Shown piece after piece: positions 1 through 6,264 of a DNA stretch of 7,857 bases (positions are counted from its first letter, which is position 1; each line of letters opens with the position of its first letter). The translations under genes were made by a program, and so were the position numbers. Origin of the DNA: Myxococcales bacterium (lineage in GTDB: Bacteria; Myxococcota_A; Polyangia; Nannocystales; Nannocystaceae). A model generated the notes under the pieces. The model ran no database searches, was not told the DNA's origin, and saw nothing but the letters and a program-made list of their open reading frames with translations. Location: NCBI GenBank assembly GCA_020431135.1, contig JAGQIT010000234.1:1-7857 (forward strand), read 5' to 3'.

Positions 1-459
1 GCTGACCTCGCCGTACTCGTCGAAGACGCGGATGATGTCGTCCTTGCCGTCGCCGTTGACGTCGCCGGCGATGTAGTGCTGCCCGGGCCAGTAGCCGCCG
101 AGGCCGCTGTCGCCCCAGCGGCTGGCGTCGAAGCGCTGGCCGGCGCCGGCGAAGACGTCGATCACCGTCTCGCCGCCGATCCCGTGGATCCGCGCGATGT
201 CGCCGTAGCCGTCGCCGTTGAAGTCGCCGGCGACCGGGACGTAGTGGCCGCCCCAGTCGCTCTGGAGCTCGTCGTGGAAGGTGCCCCACCAGCGCGGCGT
301 CGGATCGGCCTCGAGCGCGGAGGCGACGCTCGGGAGGGCGAGGCTGGCCCAGACGGCGAGCGCGAGGCTGTGGACGCCCCAGCGGGCGCGTCGGCGCGCC
401 GTCGCCGGCCGAGAGTGGGGGAGACGCGCGTCGCTTCGGGGGGAGAGTCTGCTGTTCAT
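1..459 (-). CDS. Exported FG-GAP/VCBS-repeat protein, N-terminal 153 residues (3' end beyond left edge)
   Basis: Reading from ATG at 459 on the minus strand, the frame is open for 153 codons to the window edge. Residues 1-29 are a long Arg-rich n-region (several adjacent Arg near 22-26), residues 30-47 are hydrophobic, and an A-S-A motif (46-48) gives a likely signal peptidase I site before Leu49. The mature part holds two repeats about 54 residues apart, each with a Ca-binding-type D-x-N-x-D-G-x-x-D loop: GDFNGDGYGDIARI (78-91) and GDVNGDGKDDIIRV (132-145). Trp/Gly-rich strands precede each loop, as in beta-propeller FG-GAP/VCBS proteins. By family these are secreted or surface proteins, often for adhesion or carbohydrate binding; the role here is unknown. 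The missing C-terminus probably holds more blades and perhaps another domain. A weak AGG lies 6 nt before the ATG. The Arg cluster is not a canonical Tat motif. Confidence 0.85.
   Translation of the reverse strand, partial: MNSRLSPRSDARLPHSRPATARRRARWGVHSLALAVWASLALPSVASALEADPTPRWWGTFHDELQSDWGGHYVPVAGDFNGDGYGDIARIHGIGGETVIDVFAGAGQRFDASRWGDSGLGGYWPGQHYIAGDVNGDGKDDIIRVFDEYGEVS
46..233 (-). repeat. Intragenic FG-GAP repeat, 162-bp period
   Basis: Positions 46-71 and 208-233 are near-identical 26-mers, differing by one base (C at 60, A at 222), spaced exactly 162 bp, or 54 codons. They encode the conserved Gly-Asp-x-Asn-Gly-Asp-Gly core of consecutive propeller blades. Similarity continues more loosely to either side. 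The repeat reflects protein architecture rather than a mobile element. Confidence 0.7.
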
Positions 460-477
460 GGACGACCTGCCTTGCTT

Positions 478-506
478 CGGTGCGGACGGTGCTCCGTCCT
501 CCACCG
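478..506 (-). promoter_or_regulatory. Hairpin in the leader of the FG-GAP gene
   Basis: An inverted repeat lies 19-47 nt upstream of the FG-GAP start codon. The inner stem is GGACGG (484-489) with CCGTCC (494-499) around a 4-nt loop. The outer stem is CGGTG (478-482) with CACCG (502-506), the two stems being separated by a small asymmetric internal loop. If transcription starts upstream, it would form in the 5' leader of the mRNA; it could equally be a protein-binding palindrome. No known riboswitch is recognised. Confidence 0.35.
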
Positions 507-622
507 CACACATACGAAGGGGGGCCGATCATGGGTATGTCAGCGATATTTCACGGGTCGGCGCGAGCCCGCGAGCCCGCCGAGGGCAGGCGCGCAGGCG
601 CCGGGACCCGGCACGACCGAAC

Positions 623-638
623 ATGTCCGATCGCACAT
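623..638. promoter_or_regulatory. Near-palindrome, possible operator
   Basis: The 16-mer ATGTCCGATCGCACAT is its own reverse complement except for one mismatched pair (627/634). It sits between the acyl-CoA ligase stop codon and the FG-GAP start, upstream of the FG-GAP gene. The size and symmetry suit a dimeric regulator. It does not match an operator I can name, and chance occurrence is possible. Confidence 0.25.
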
Positions 639-676
639 AAGGTCCTCGCGGCGACGCGGGCGAGCGCGGCCGCAGC

Positions 677-2233
677 TCACGACGAGCGCTCGAGGCGGGC
701 GCGGAGCTCGAAGCGGCGGATCTTGCCGGTCGCGGTCTTCGGCAGGGCGTCGACGACCTCGATCCGCCGCGGCCGCTTAAAGGCCGCGACCTCGCGGCGC
801 GCGTGCTGCATCAGCGCCTGCGGATCGATCGCCGCGTCGGCGACGGCGACGACGAAGGCGACGACCGTCTCGAGCCCCTTGTCGTCGCGGGCGCCGACCA
901 CCGCCGCCTCGAGCACCGTCGGGTGGCCGAGGAGGACGTTCTCGACCTCGGCCGGCGACACCCAGATCCCGCCGGCCTTGATCATGTCGCTGTTGCGCCC
1001 GAGGAAGGTCCAGCGATCGTCGGCCGAGCGGACGTAGACGTCGCCGGTGCGCACCCAGCCGTCGTCGCGGAAGGCCGCGGCGGTCGCCTCGGGTCGCCGC
1101 CAGTAGCCGGTCGCAGCCGACGGCCCGCGGACGAAGAGGAAGCCCGGCGTGTCGGCGGCGGTGACGAGCGCGCCGTCGGCGTCGCGCAGCTCCGCCTCGT
1201 AGCCCGGGACGACCTCGCCGCTCGACCCCGGCGTCTGCGCCTCGAGGGTGTTGGAGATGAAGATGTGCAGGAGCTCGGTCGAGCCGATGCCGTCGAGCAC
1301 GGGGCTCCCGGTGAGGGCGGCGAAGCGATCGTGGATCGTCGCCGGCAGCGCCTCGCCGGCGGTCACCGTCGCGCGGACGCTGGCGAAGAGCGCCGGATCG
1401 AGGCCGGCGTCGAGGAGCGCCGCGCAGAAGCCCGGGCTCGAGAAGAAGAGCGTCGGCGCCTCGGCGGCGATGAGCGCGGCGATCGCCGCCGGGCGCGGCG
1501 GATCCGGGTGGAGGATCGCCGTGCCGCCCGCGGCGAAGGGGAAGGTCAGCGCGTTGCCGAGGCCGAAGGCGAAGAAGAGCTTGGCGACCGAGAGGAAGCG
1601 ATCCTCGGCGCCGACCCGCAGCACCTGACGGGCGTAGGTCTCGTAGGTCGCCTGGAGGTCGCCGTGGCGGTGCATGACCCCCTTGGGCACGCCCGTCGTC
1701 CCGCTCGAGTAGAGCCAGAAGGCAGGCGACTCCGCGGTCGTCGCGGCCACCGGCGCCGGGTCGGCGGCCGTATGCGCGGCGAAGGGGTGGATCTGCGCGG
1801 CGACCTGGACCCCCGCGAGCGCCGCCGGATCGCCGCAGAGCACGACGTGCTCCAGCGCCGGCGCGCCGGCGACGATCTCCGGGACCGCCGCGGCGAAGAC
1901 GTCAGAGATCGCCAGCGCCTTCGCCCCGGCGTCGGCGATGATCTCGGCGAGCGCCGGCCCCTTGAGCATCGTCGACAGCGGCACCGGGATGATCCCCGAG
2001 CGCAGCGCCCCGAGGAAGATCGCGGGGAAGTCCTCGTCGTCGCGGAGGACCACGGCGACGCGCTCGCCCGCGTCGACGCCGATCCCCTTGAGGAGGCTCT
2101 GCACCCGCCACAGCGCGCGCTGGAGCGCGGCGTAGGTCGTCGACCTCCCCTCGCAGCGGATCGCTACGGCGTCGCCGCGCCCGCCTGCGACGTGACGATC
2201 GACCAGCCATGCGCCTGCGTTGTACTTCGTCAT
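677..2233 (-). CDS. Benzoate-CoA ligase family protein (aryl-CoA synthetase, AMP-forming)
   Basis: A complete 518-residue adenylate-forming enzyme, the usual length for benzoate-CoA ligases. Core motifs are in order: P-loop YSSGTTGVPKG (175-185), GIGSTELLHIFISN (315-328, a version typical of benzoate/4-hydroxybenzoate-CoA ligases), GWVRTGD (392-398), the hinge region LGRNSDMIKAGGIWVSPAEVE in two parts (411-431), and PKTATGKIRR (498-507) with the catalytic Lys504. The family makes aryl-CoA from an aromatic acid, ATP and CoA, releasing AMP and PPi in the cytosol; this primes benzoate for box-type aerobic or for anaerobic degradation. The exact acid (benzoate, hydroxybenzoate, aminobenzoate) cannot be read here. 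The start at 2233 is chosen because AGGGAG lies 6 nt upstream and family similarity begins at MTKYNAG; an in-frame start at 2365 would add a low-complexity Arg/Pro/Gly stretch. No other aromatic-degradation gene is in the window. Confidence 0.9.
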   Translation of the reverse strand: MTKYNAGAWLVDRHVAGGRGDAVAIRCEGRSTTYAALQRALWRVQSLLKGIGVDAGERVAVVLRDDEDFPAIFLGALRSGIIPVPLSTMLKGPALAEIIADAGAKALAISDVFAAAVPEIVAGAPALEHVVLCGDPAALAGVQVAAQIHPFAAHTAADPAPVAATTAESPAFWLYSSGTTGVPKGVMHRHGDLQATYETYARQVLRVGAEDRFLSVAKLFFAFGLGNALTFPFAAGGTAILHPDPPRPAAIAALIAAEAPTLFFSSPGFCAALLDAGLDPALFASVRATVTAGEALPATIHDRFAALTGSPVLDGIGSTELLHIFISNTLEAQTPGSSGEVVPGYEAELRDADGALVTAADTPGFLFVRGPSAATGYWRRPEATAAAFRDDGWVRTGDVYVRSADDRWTFLGRNSDMIKAGGIWVSPAEVENVLLGHPTVLEAAVVGARDDKGLETVVAFVVAVADAAIDPQALMQHARREVAAFKRPRRIEVVDALPKTATGKIRRFELRARLERSS

Positions 2234-2239
2234 TCTCAG

Positions 2240-2245
2240 CTCCCT
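2240..2245 (-). promoter_or_regulatory. Ribosome binding site of the benzoate-CoA ligase gene
   Basis: On the minus strand AGGGAG lies 6 nt before the ATG at 2233. It supports this start over the longer in-frame one at 2365. Confidence 0.7.
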
Positions 2246-2378
2246 GAACGTCGTCCGCGTTCGCCCCACGATATCGGATCGCGCGGCCGGCGGCACGGCG
2301 CGTCGGCGAGGCGCTGCGCCGCCGAGAACGCTCCCGCCGCGGCCCCCTGCTGGTACCCTTGGCACTCCTCACGCGAGC

Positions 2379-2388
2379 GGAGCGAAGG
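2379..2388 (+). promoter_or_regulatory. Ribosome binding site selecting a TTG start for the histidine kinase
   Basis: GGAGCGAAGG ends 5 nt before TTG at 2394 and holds two purine-rich cores, GGAG and AAGG. The next in-frame ATG (2427) has no such signal. The upstream in-frame ATG at 2220 lies inside the divergent ligase gene. TTG is therefore the best-supported start. Confidence 0.5.
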
Positions 2389-2393
2389 TCCCG

Positions 2394-5078
2394 TTGGCTG
2401 CGCCAGATGACTCTGAACTGCTGCGGATGCTGCTCCGAGACAGCTACATCGCGACCGCGCTGCTCGACCCCCAATTCAACTTCATCCGCGTCAACAAGGC
2501 GTACGCCACGGCCACGGGCCACGCGCCTGAGTTCTTCATCGGCAAGAACCACTTCGAGCTCTACCCGTCGAACGCGCAGGCGATCTTCGAGCAGGTCGTG
2601 GCGAGCAAGCAGGCCCACGAGATCCGCGGGCGCCCCTTCGACTTCCCCGACGACGACGCCCGCGGCACGACCTACTGGGACTGGAAGCTCGAGCCGCTCC
2701 TCAACGACGCCGGCGAGGTCGAGGCGCTGCTCTTCACGCTCCTCGACGTGACCGCGCGCTACCGGACCCACCTCGAGCTCGGACGCGCGGGCGTCGCGGT
2801 CGTCAGCGCCGACGGGGCGATCTTCGACGTCAACAGCCACCTCTGCGAGCTCCTCGGGCGGCCGCGCGGCGACCTCCGCGGGCGCCCGTGGGCCGAGGTC
2901 GTCCACCGCGCCGACCGCGAGCGCGCGGCCTCAGCCCTCGCCGAGGCCTGCAGCGAGCCGTCGCGCACCGCCGATCGCCGCGTCCGCCTGGCGACCGTCG
3001 ACGGCCGCCCCTGCCACGCCCTCCTCACCCTGAGCTGCGTCCACAACAACGTCGGCGAGGCCGACTACTTCGTCCTCCACGTCCACGACCGCAACGCCGA
3101 GGTCCGCGCCCAGGAGCAGAAGGAGCGCTTCTTCAACCTCTCGGTCGACCTCCTGTGCATCGTCGACTACAACGGCCGCTTCACCGACGTCAACGAAGCC
3201 TGGGAGCGCACCCTGGGCTACGCGCGCGCGGAGCTGATCGGCCGCCCGCTCCTCGACTTCGTCGACCCCGAGGACCACCAGCTGACGCTCCGCGAGGCGG
3301 AGCGCCTCCACGTCGCGTCGACGACGCTCGCCTTCACCAACCGCTACCGGACGAAGACCGGCGAGCTGCGCTGGCTGACGTGGAACGCCGTCGCCCACGA
3401 CGAGACCCGCGAGATCATCGCCGTCGCCCACGACGTCACCGAGGTCAAGCGCTACGAGGCCGAGCTCCTCGAGCACCGCGAGCGCCTCTCCGAGCTGGTC
3501 CGCGAGCGCACCGACGCCCTCGTCGCGACCGAGTCGCGGACCCGCCACCTCCTCGCCCGCGGCCCCGCCGTCGTCTACACCTGCGAGCCCGCCGGCGACT
3601 TCGCCGTGACCTACGTCAGCCCGAACGTCCGCGAGGTCCTCGGGATCGCGCCCGAGCGCTTCACCGAGCGCGCCGACTTCTGGCTCGCCAACGTCCACCC
3701 CGACGACGCCGCGCGGGTCCAACGCGACCTCGCCAACCTCACCGGCCTCGCCGATCTCGACGGCCGCGGCACGGCGATCCACGAGTACCGCTTCCGCCGA
3801 GCCGACGGCGTCTACCGCTGGATCCGCGACGAATTTCGCCTCCTCCGCGGCGACGACGTCGGCGCGGCCGAGATCGTCGGCTACTGGATCGACATCACCG
3901 AGCGCCGCTCGCAGATGGAGGCGCTGCGGGAGGCCCGCGACGCCGCCGAGCAGGCGAGCCGGGCGAAGTCCGACTTCCTGTCGCGGATGAGCCACGAGCT
4001 GCGCACGCCGATGAACGCGATCCTCGGCTTCGGCGAGCTCCTCGGCCTCGAGCGCGAGCGCCTCAGCGCCAACCAGCGCGAGGGCCTCGGCCACATCATG
4101 GGCGCCGGCCGCCACCTCCTCACGCTGATCGACGGCGTCCTCCAGCTCGCCAAGATCGACGCTGGCCAAGAGGACATCCTCTCCGAGGCGATCGCCGTCG
4201 ACGACGTCGCCGCGCGCTGCGAGGCGCTCGTCCGGCCGATCGCCAGGCGCCGCCAGGTGCGGATCGATCGCGCCCCCTGCCCCGAGCTCTACGTCCGCGG
4301 CGACGCGGTCCGCCTCATGCAAGTGCTGGTCAACCTCCTGACCAACGCGATCAAGTACAACCGCCGCGGCGGCCTCGTCCGCCTGCGCGCCGAGGTCGTC
4401 GACGACCGCGTCCGGCTCAGCGTCGAGGACACCGGCGCCGGCATCGACGCCCGCGAGCTCCCGCGCCTCTTCGACCCCTTCTACCGCGTCAACGTCAACA
4501 CGCCGGTCGAGGGCTCCGGGATCGGCCTCAGCATCTGCCGCCGCCTCGTCGAGCTGATGGGCGGCTCGATCGGCGTGGCGAGCGAGCCGGGCGTCGGCAG
4601 CGAGTTCTGGATCGAGCTGCCGCAGGAGACCGCCGACGCCGACGCCTCGGCGCCGACGATCGACGCGCTCGGCGACCGCGACCTCCCGGACACGCCCGCC
4701 GATCGCTGCGTTCTCTACGTCGAGGACAACCAGGCCAACCGGCGGCTGATGGAGATCCTCTTCAGCGAGCACCTGCGGATCCCGCTGGTGACGGCGCCCA
4801 CCGCCGAGGAGGGCCTCGTCCTCGCCAAGGTCGAGCGCCCGGCGCTCATCCTCATGGACCTCGACCTCCCGGGGATGGACGGCTACCAGGCGGCGCAGCT
4901 CCTCTCGGAGGACCCCGCGCTCGCGTCGATCCCCCTGGTGGCCGTCAGCGCCCACGGCATGAGCGACCACATCGAGCGCGCCCAGGCCGTCGGCTTCGAC
5001 GACTATCTCGTCAAGCCGCTCAACCTGTCGCGGACGCTCGAGGCGATCACCCGGCTCCTCGAGCGGCCCCGTCGCTGA
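2394..5078 (+). CDS. Hybrid sensor histidine kinase: PAS x4 - HisKA - HATPase - REC
   Basis: An 894-residue protein from the TTG start. Four PAS modules lie at about 10-122, 123-238, 245-350 and 384-504; the last is a PAS_3/PAC type ending YWIDITERR. A coiled-coil-like stretch (about 351-387) joins PAS3 and PAS4. HisKA carries SHELRTPMN with phospho-acceptor His534. The ATPase has an N-box (Asn647, Asn651), DTGAGI (679-684), FDPFYR (693-698) and GSGIGLS (707-713). The C-terminal receiver (about 772-890) has Glu777/Asp778, phospho-acceptor Asp822 in LMDLDLPGMDG, Ser852 and Lys874. All catalytic positions are intact. No signal peptide or membrane segment is seen, so it should sense a cytosolic cue through PAS; the ligand (heme, flavin or other) is not evident. 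Phosphate should pass His534 to Asp822 and then to an HPt protein, since it has no HPt of its own. A gene 1.2 kb downstream on the other strand encodes HPt-REC-EAL, a possible partner. Confidence 0.93.
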   Translation: MAAPDDSELLRMLLRDSYIATALLDPQFNFIRVNKAYATATGHAPEFFIGKNHFELYPSNAQAIFEQVVASKQAHEIRGRPFDFPDDDARGTTYWDWKLEPLLNDAGEVEALLFTLLDVTARYRTHLELGRAGVAVVSADGAIFDVNSHLCELLGRPRGDLRGRPWAEVVHRADRERAASALAEACSEPSRTADRRVRLATVDGRPCHALLTLSCVHNNVGEADYFVLHVHDRNAEVRAQEQKERFFNLSVDLLCIVDYNGRFTDVNEAWERTLGYARAELIGRPLLDFVDPEDHQLTLREAERLHVASTTLAFTNRYRTKTGELRWLTWNAVAHDETREIIAVAHDVTEVKRYEAELLEHRERLSELVRERTDALVATESRTRHLLARGPAVVYTCEPAGDFAVTYVSPNVREVLGIAPERFTERADFWLANVHPDDAARVQRDLANLTGLADLDGRGTAIHEYRFRRADGVYRWIRDEFRLLRGDDVGAAEIVGYWIDITERRSQMEALREARDAAEQASRAKSDFLSRMSHELRTPMNAILGFGELLGLERERLSANQREGLGHIMGAGRHLLTLIDGVLQLAKIDAGQEDILSEAIAVDDVAARCEALVRPIARRRQVRIDRAPCPELYVRGDAVRLMQVLVNLLTNAIKYNRRGGLVRLRAEVVDDRVRLSVEDTGAGIDARELPRLFDPFYRVNVNTPVEGSGIGLSICRRLVELMGGSIGVASEPGVGSEFWIELPQETADADASAPTIDALGDRDLPDTPADRCVLYVEDNQANRRLMEILFSEHLRIPLVTAPTAEEGLVLAKVERPALILMDLDLPGMDGYQAAQLLSEDPALASIPLVAVSAHGMSDHIERAQAVGFDDYLVKPLNLSRTLEAITRLLERPRR

Positions 5079-5093
5079 GCGCCTGGTCCCGCG

Positions 5094-5143
5094 GGTGGCG
5101 CAGGGTCGCCGCGGCTCGACCTCAGCCTGCCGCGTGCGCCGCC
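5094..5143 (+). terminator. Compound stem structure after the histidine kinase gene
   Basis: The outer stem pairs GGTGGCGCA (5094-5102) with TGCGCCGCC (5135-5143), nine pairs including one G-U in RNA. Inside it, GGTCG (5104-5108) pairs with CGACC (5117-5121). It begins 16 nt past the kinase stop and ends just before the next promoter. There is no T-tract, so an intrinsic terminator is possible but not proven; it may only slow polymerase or protect the 3' end. Confidence 0.35.
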
Positions 5144-5151
5144 GATCCCTG

Positions 5152-5181
5152 CTGTCATCGCTCACGCGCAGCCGCTATAAG
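5152..5181 (+). promoter_or_regulatory. Sigma70-like promoter for the BRCT-SUKH gene
   Basis: CTGTCA (5152-5157, 4 of 6 to TTGACA), an 18-bp spacer and TATAAG (5176-5181, 5 of 6 to TATAAT). Transcription would begin near 5188, leaving a leader of about 40 nt before the ATG at 5229. The AT-rich -10 stands out in this GC-rich DNA. Confidence 0.5.
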
Positions 5182-5213
5182 AGCGTCGGCCTACACGCGA
5201 AGACGCCGGCGTT

Positions 5214-5219
5214 GAGGGG
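5214..5219 (+). promoter_or_regulatory. Ribosome binding site of the BRCT-SUKH gene
   Basis: GAGGGG lies 9 nt before ATG 5229 and 12 nt before the adjacent ATG 5232. The spacing favours the first of the two tandem ATG codons. Confidence 0.6.
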
Positions 5220-5228
5220 CGACGAGAC

Positions 5229-6200
5229 ATGATGGACCTACGAGACGTCTACGGAAAGAGCATCGCCGTGACCGGGCGGATCCCAGGCTTCACCAAGGCC
5301 GAGCTGGAGATCCTCCTCGAGGCCCGCGGGGCCGCGCTCGTCAACAACTCGCCGAGCAAAGACACGAGCGTCGTCATCGCGGCCGCGGACGGCGGCAAGA
5401 AGGTCGAGAAGGCGCGCGCGCTCGGCCTCCCGCTCGTCTTCGGCGACGACGTGCGCGCCGCCCTCGGCGAGCCGCTCGAGGGGTATCGCGCCCGCTTCGA
5501 GCGCAGCGCGGCCAAGCGCCCCAAGTTCTACAAGACCGCGACGCTACATCTCGGCGCGCCGGCCCCCCACGAGCTCCTCGAGCGCGTCGCCGAGCGCGTC
5601 GGCTTCGCCTTGCCCGCCGCCGCCCGCAACCTCTTCAGCCAGGTCAACGGCCTCAGCTACCTGTGGAGCACGCGCAAGATGCCGGCCCCGATCGCGGGCC
5701 CGCTGGCGTGGCACGACGCCATGCACCAAGACGGCGCGACCTGGAAGACGCTCCTCGCGCTCAGCCGCAAGGGCAAGGGCAGCTTCGTCATGGGGCTCAT
5801 CGCCATCCCCGACGCCGAGACGATCTTCTTCTCGGAGTGGAACAACCGCGTCTTCAGCAGCGGCGACCCAGGCCCCAAGGACAGGATCACGATCGGCAAG
5901 AAGAAGGCCAAGGCGCAGGACTTCTGGCGCAACCTCTTCCTCTTCGACGCGTTCCACGGCTACTACCAAGCGGGGCTCTGGGCCGACCCCGTGAGCCAGG
6001 ATTTCTACGTGGTCTACGGCAGCGACTACGGCGCGGACTGGGAGTGGTCGAGCCCGATCTCGCTGGAGATCTACATGGAGCACCTGTGCACCCAATTCGG
6101 ACGCACGCGGCCCATTGACCCCGCCTCCAAGGCCGGGATGACCACGTCGATGCTGCGGTCCCAGAGCGGGTATGAGCTCGCGCCATACCAGAACCTCTGA
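5229..6200 (+). CDS. BRCT domain - SUKH (SMI1/KNR4-like) fusion protein
   Basis: A 323-residue soluble protein with no signal peptide or membrane segment. Residues 8-82 read as a BRCT domain of the NAD-dependent DNA ligase type: GKSIAVTGRIPGFTK, then SKDTSVVIAA (43-52), GGKKVEKARALGLPLV (56-70 region) and a closing helix. BRCT domains bind phosphoproteins or DNA ends. After a basic linker (about 86-105), residues 112-292 resemble the SUKH fold: LPAAARNLFSQVNGLSYLW (128-146), a central strand-rich part with IFFSEWNNRVF, NLFLFDAFHGYYQAGLW (235-251) and the terminal helix ISLEIYMEHLCTQFG (277-291). SUKH proteins are commonly immunity proteins of polymorphic toxin systems in bacteria. No toxin is adjacent. 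The gene has its own promoter and is convergent with the EAL gene. The BRCT call is firm and the SUKH call moderate. Function unknown; DNA- or toxin-directed binding is only inferred. Confidence 0.85.
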   Translation: MMDLRDVYGKSIAVTGRIPGFTKAELEILLEARGAALVNNSPSKDTSVVIAAADGGKKVEKARALGLPLVFGDDVRAALGEPLEGYRARFERSAAKRPKFYKTATLHLGAPAPHELLERVAERVGFALPAAARNLFSQVNGLSYLWSTRKMPAPIAGPLAWHDAMHQDGATWKTLLALSRKGKGSFVMGLIAIPDAETIFFSEWNNRVFSSGDPGPKDRITIGKKKAKAQDFWRNLFLFDAFHGYYQAGLWADPVSQDFYVVYGSDYGADWEWSSPISLEIYMEHLCTQFGRTRPIDPASKAGMTTSMLRSQSGYELAPYQNL

Positions 6201-6201
6201 G

Positions 6202-6238
6202 CCGCCGCGGGCCCGAGAGGCGCTCTCTCTCGCGGCGG
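6202..6238. terminator. Hairpin between convergent genes, proximal to BRCT-SUKH
   Basis: CCGCCGCG (6202-6209) pairs perfectly with CGCGGCGG (6231-6238), starting 2 nt after the stop codon at 6200. GAGAG (6215-6219) can pair with CTCTC inside the loop. It lacks a T-tract, but its place between two convergent genes suits a bidirectional terminator. Its 3' arm shares four bases with the next hairpin. Confidence 0.5.
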
Positions 6239-6264
6239 TCCGCGGGATCTCCGCTGCGGACCGC
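6235..6264. terminator. Second hairpin, abutting the EAL gene stop codon
   Basis: GCGGTCCGC (6235-6243) pairs perfectly over nine bases with GCGGACCGC (6256-6264), with a 12-nt loop. It overlaps the last base of the EAL stop codon (TAG, 6266-6264) and shares 6235-6238 with the previous hairpin, so a single transcript cannot form both fully. It is the natural terminator for the minus-strand gene, though again without a T-tract. Confidence 0.5.

Larger units (their letters stand above)
2234..2393. promoter_or_regulatory. Divergent intergenic region (ligase / histidine kinase)
   Basis: These 160 bp separate the two divergent start codons and must hold both promoters. For the ligase, a weak -10-like TATCGT is read on the minus strand at 2268-2273, with no good -35. 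An inverted repeat GAACG-N7-CGTTC (2246-2262) lies at the expected transcription start and could be an operator. For the kinase, TTGGCAC at 2359-2365 has the GG-N10-GC spacing (GG 2361-2362, GC 2373-2374) of a sigma54 -24/-12 element. However, the -12 half is poor and the implied start would cut into the ribosome binding site. A GC-rich 6-bp inverted repeat (2303-2308 with 2320-2325) is also present. None of these is certain. Confidence 0.4.

Noticed and set aside
507..560. Sigma70 promoter for the FG-GAP gene on the minus strand
   Set aside because: CTGACA and TATGTG can be found, but they are 23 bp apart, too far for a normal promoter. Other pairings match poorly.
600..612. GCCGGGACCCGGC hairpin as terminator of the ligase gene
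   Set aside because: It has only a 5-bp stem with a 3-nt loop, no T-tract, and lies 65 nt after the stop codon; too weak to call.
2234..2365. 44-residue N-terminal extension of the acyl-CoA ligase (start at 2365)
   Set aside because: The extension is Arg/Pro/Gly-rich, has no family similarity and would consume most of the divergent promoter region. The start at 2233 has a good ribosome binding site and matches the family N-terminus.
2359..2374. Sigma54 -24/-12 promoter for the histidine kinase
   Set aside because: The -24 half and GG-N10-GC spacing fit, but the -12 half is ACGC rather than TTGC, and the implied transcript start falls within the ribosome binding site. Kept only as a remark in the intergenic entry.
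803..2410. A 535-codon open frame on the plus strand across the acyl-CoA ligase
   Set aside because: It is antisense to a complete enzyme with all core motifs. The product is Arg/Glu/Gly low-complexity and runs into the kinase start region.
2931..5165. A 744-codon open frame on the minus strand across the histidine kinase
   Set aside because: It is antisense to a fully motif-supported kinase. Its translation is low-complexity (Glu/Ala/Val/Leu-rich) with no recognisable domain, typical of high-GC antisense frames.
2888..5215. A 775-codon plus-strand frame overlapping the kinase
   Set aside because: It is in another frame of the same DNA, extremely Arg/Pro-rich, with no domain; the kinase frame explains the sequence.
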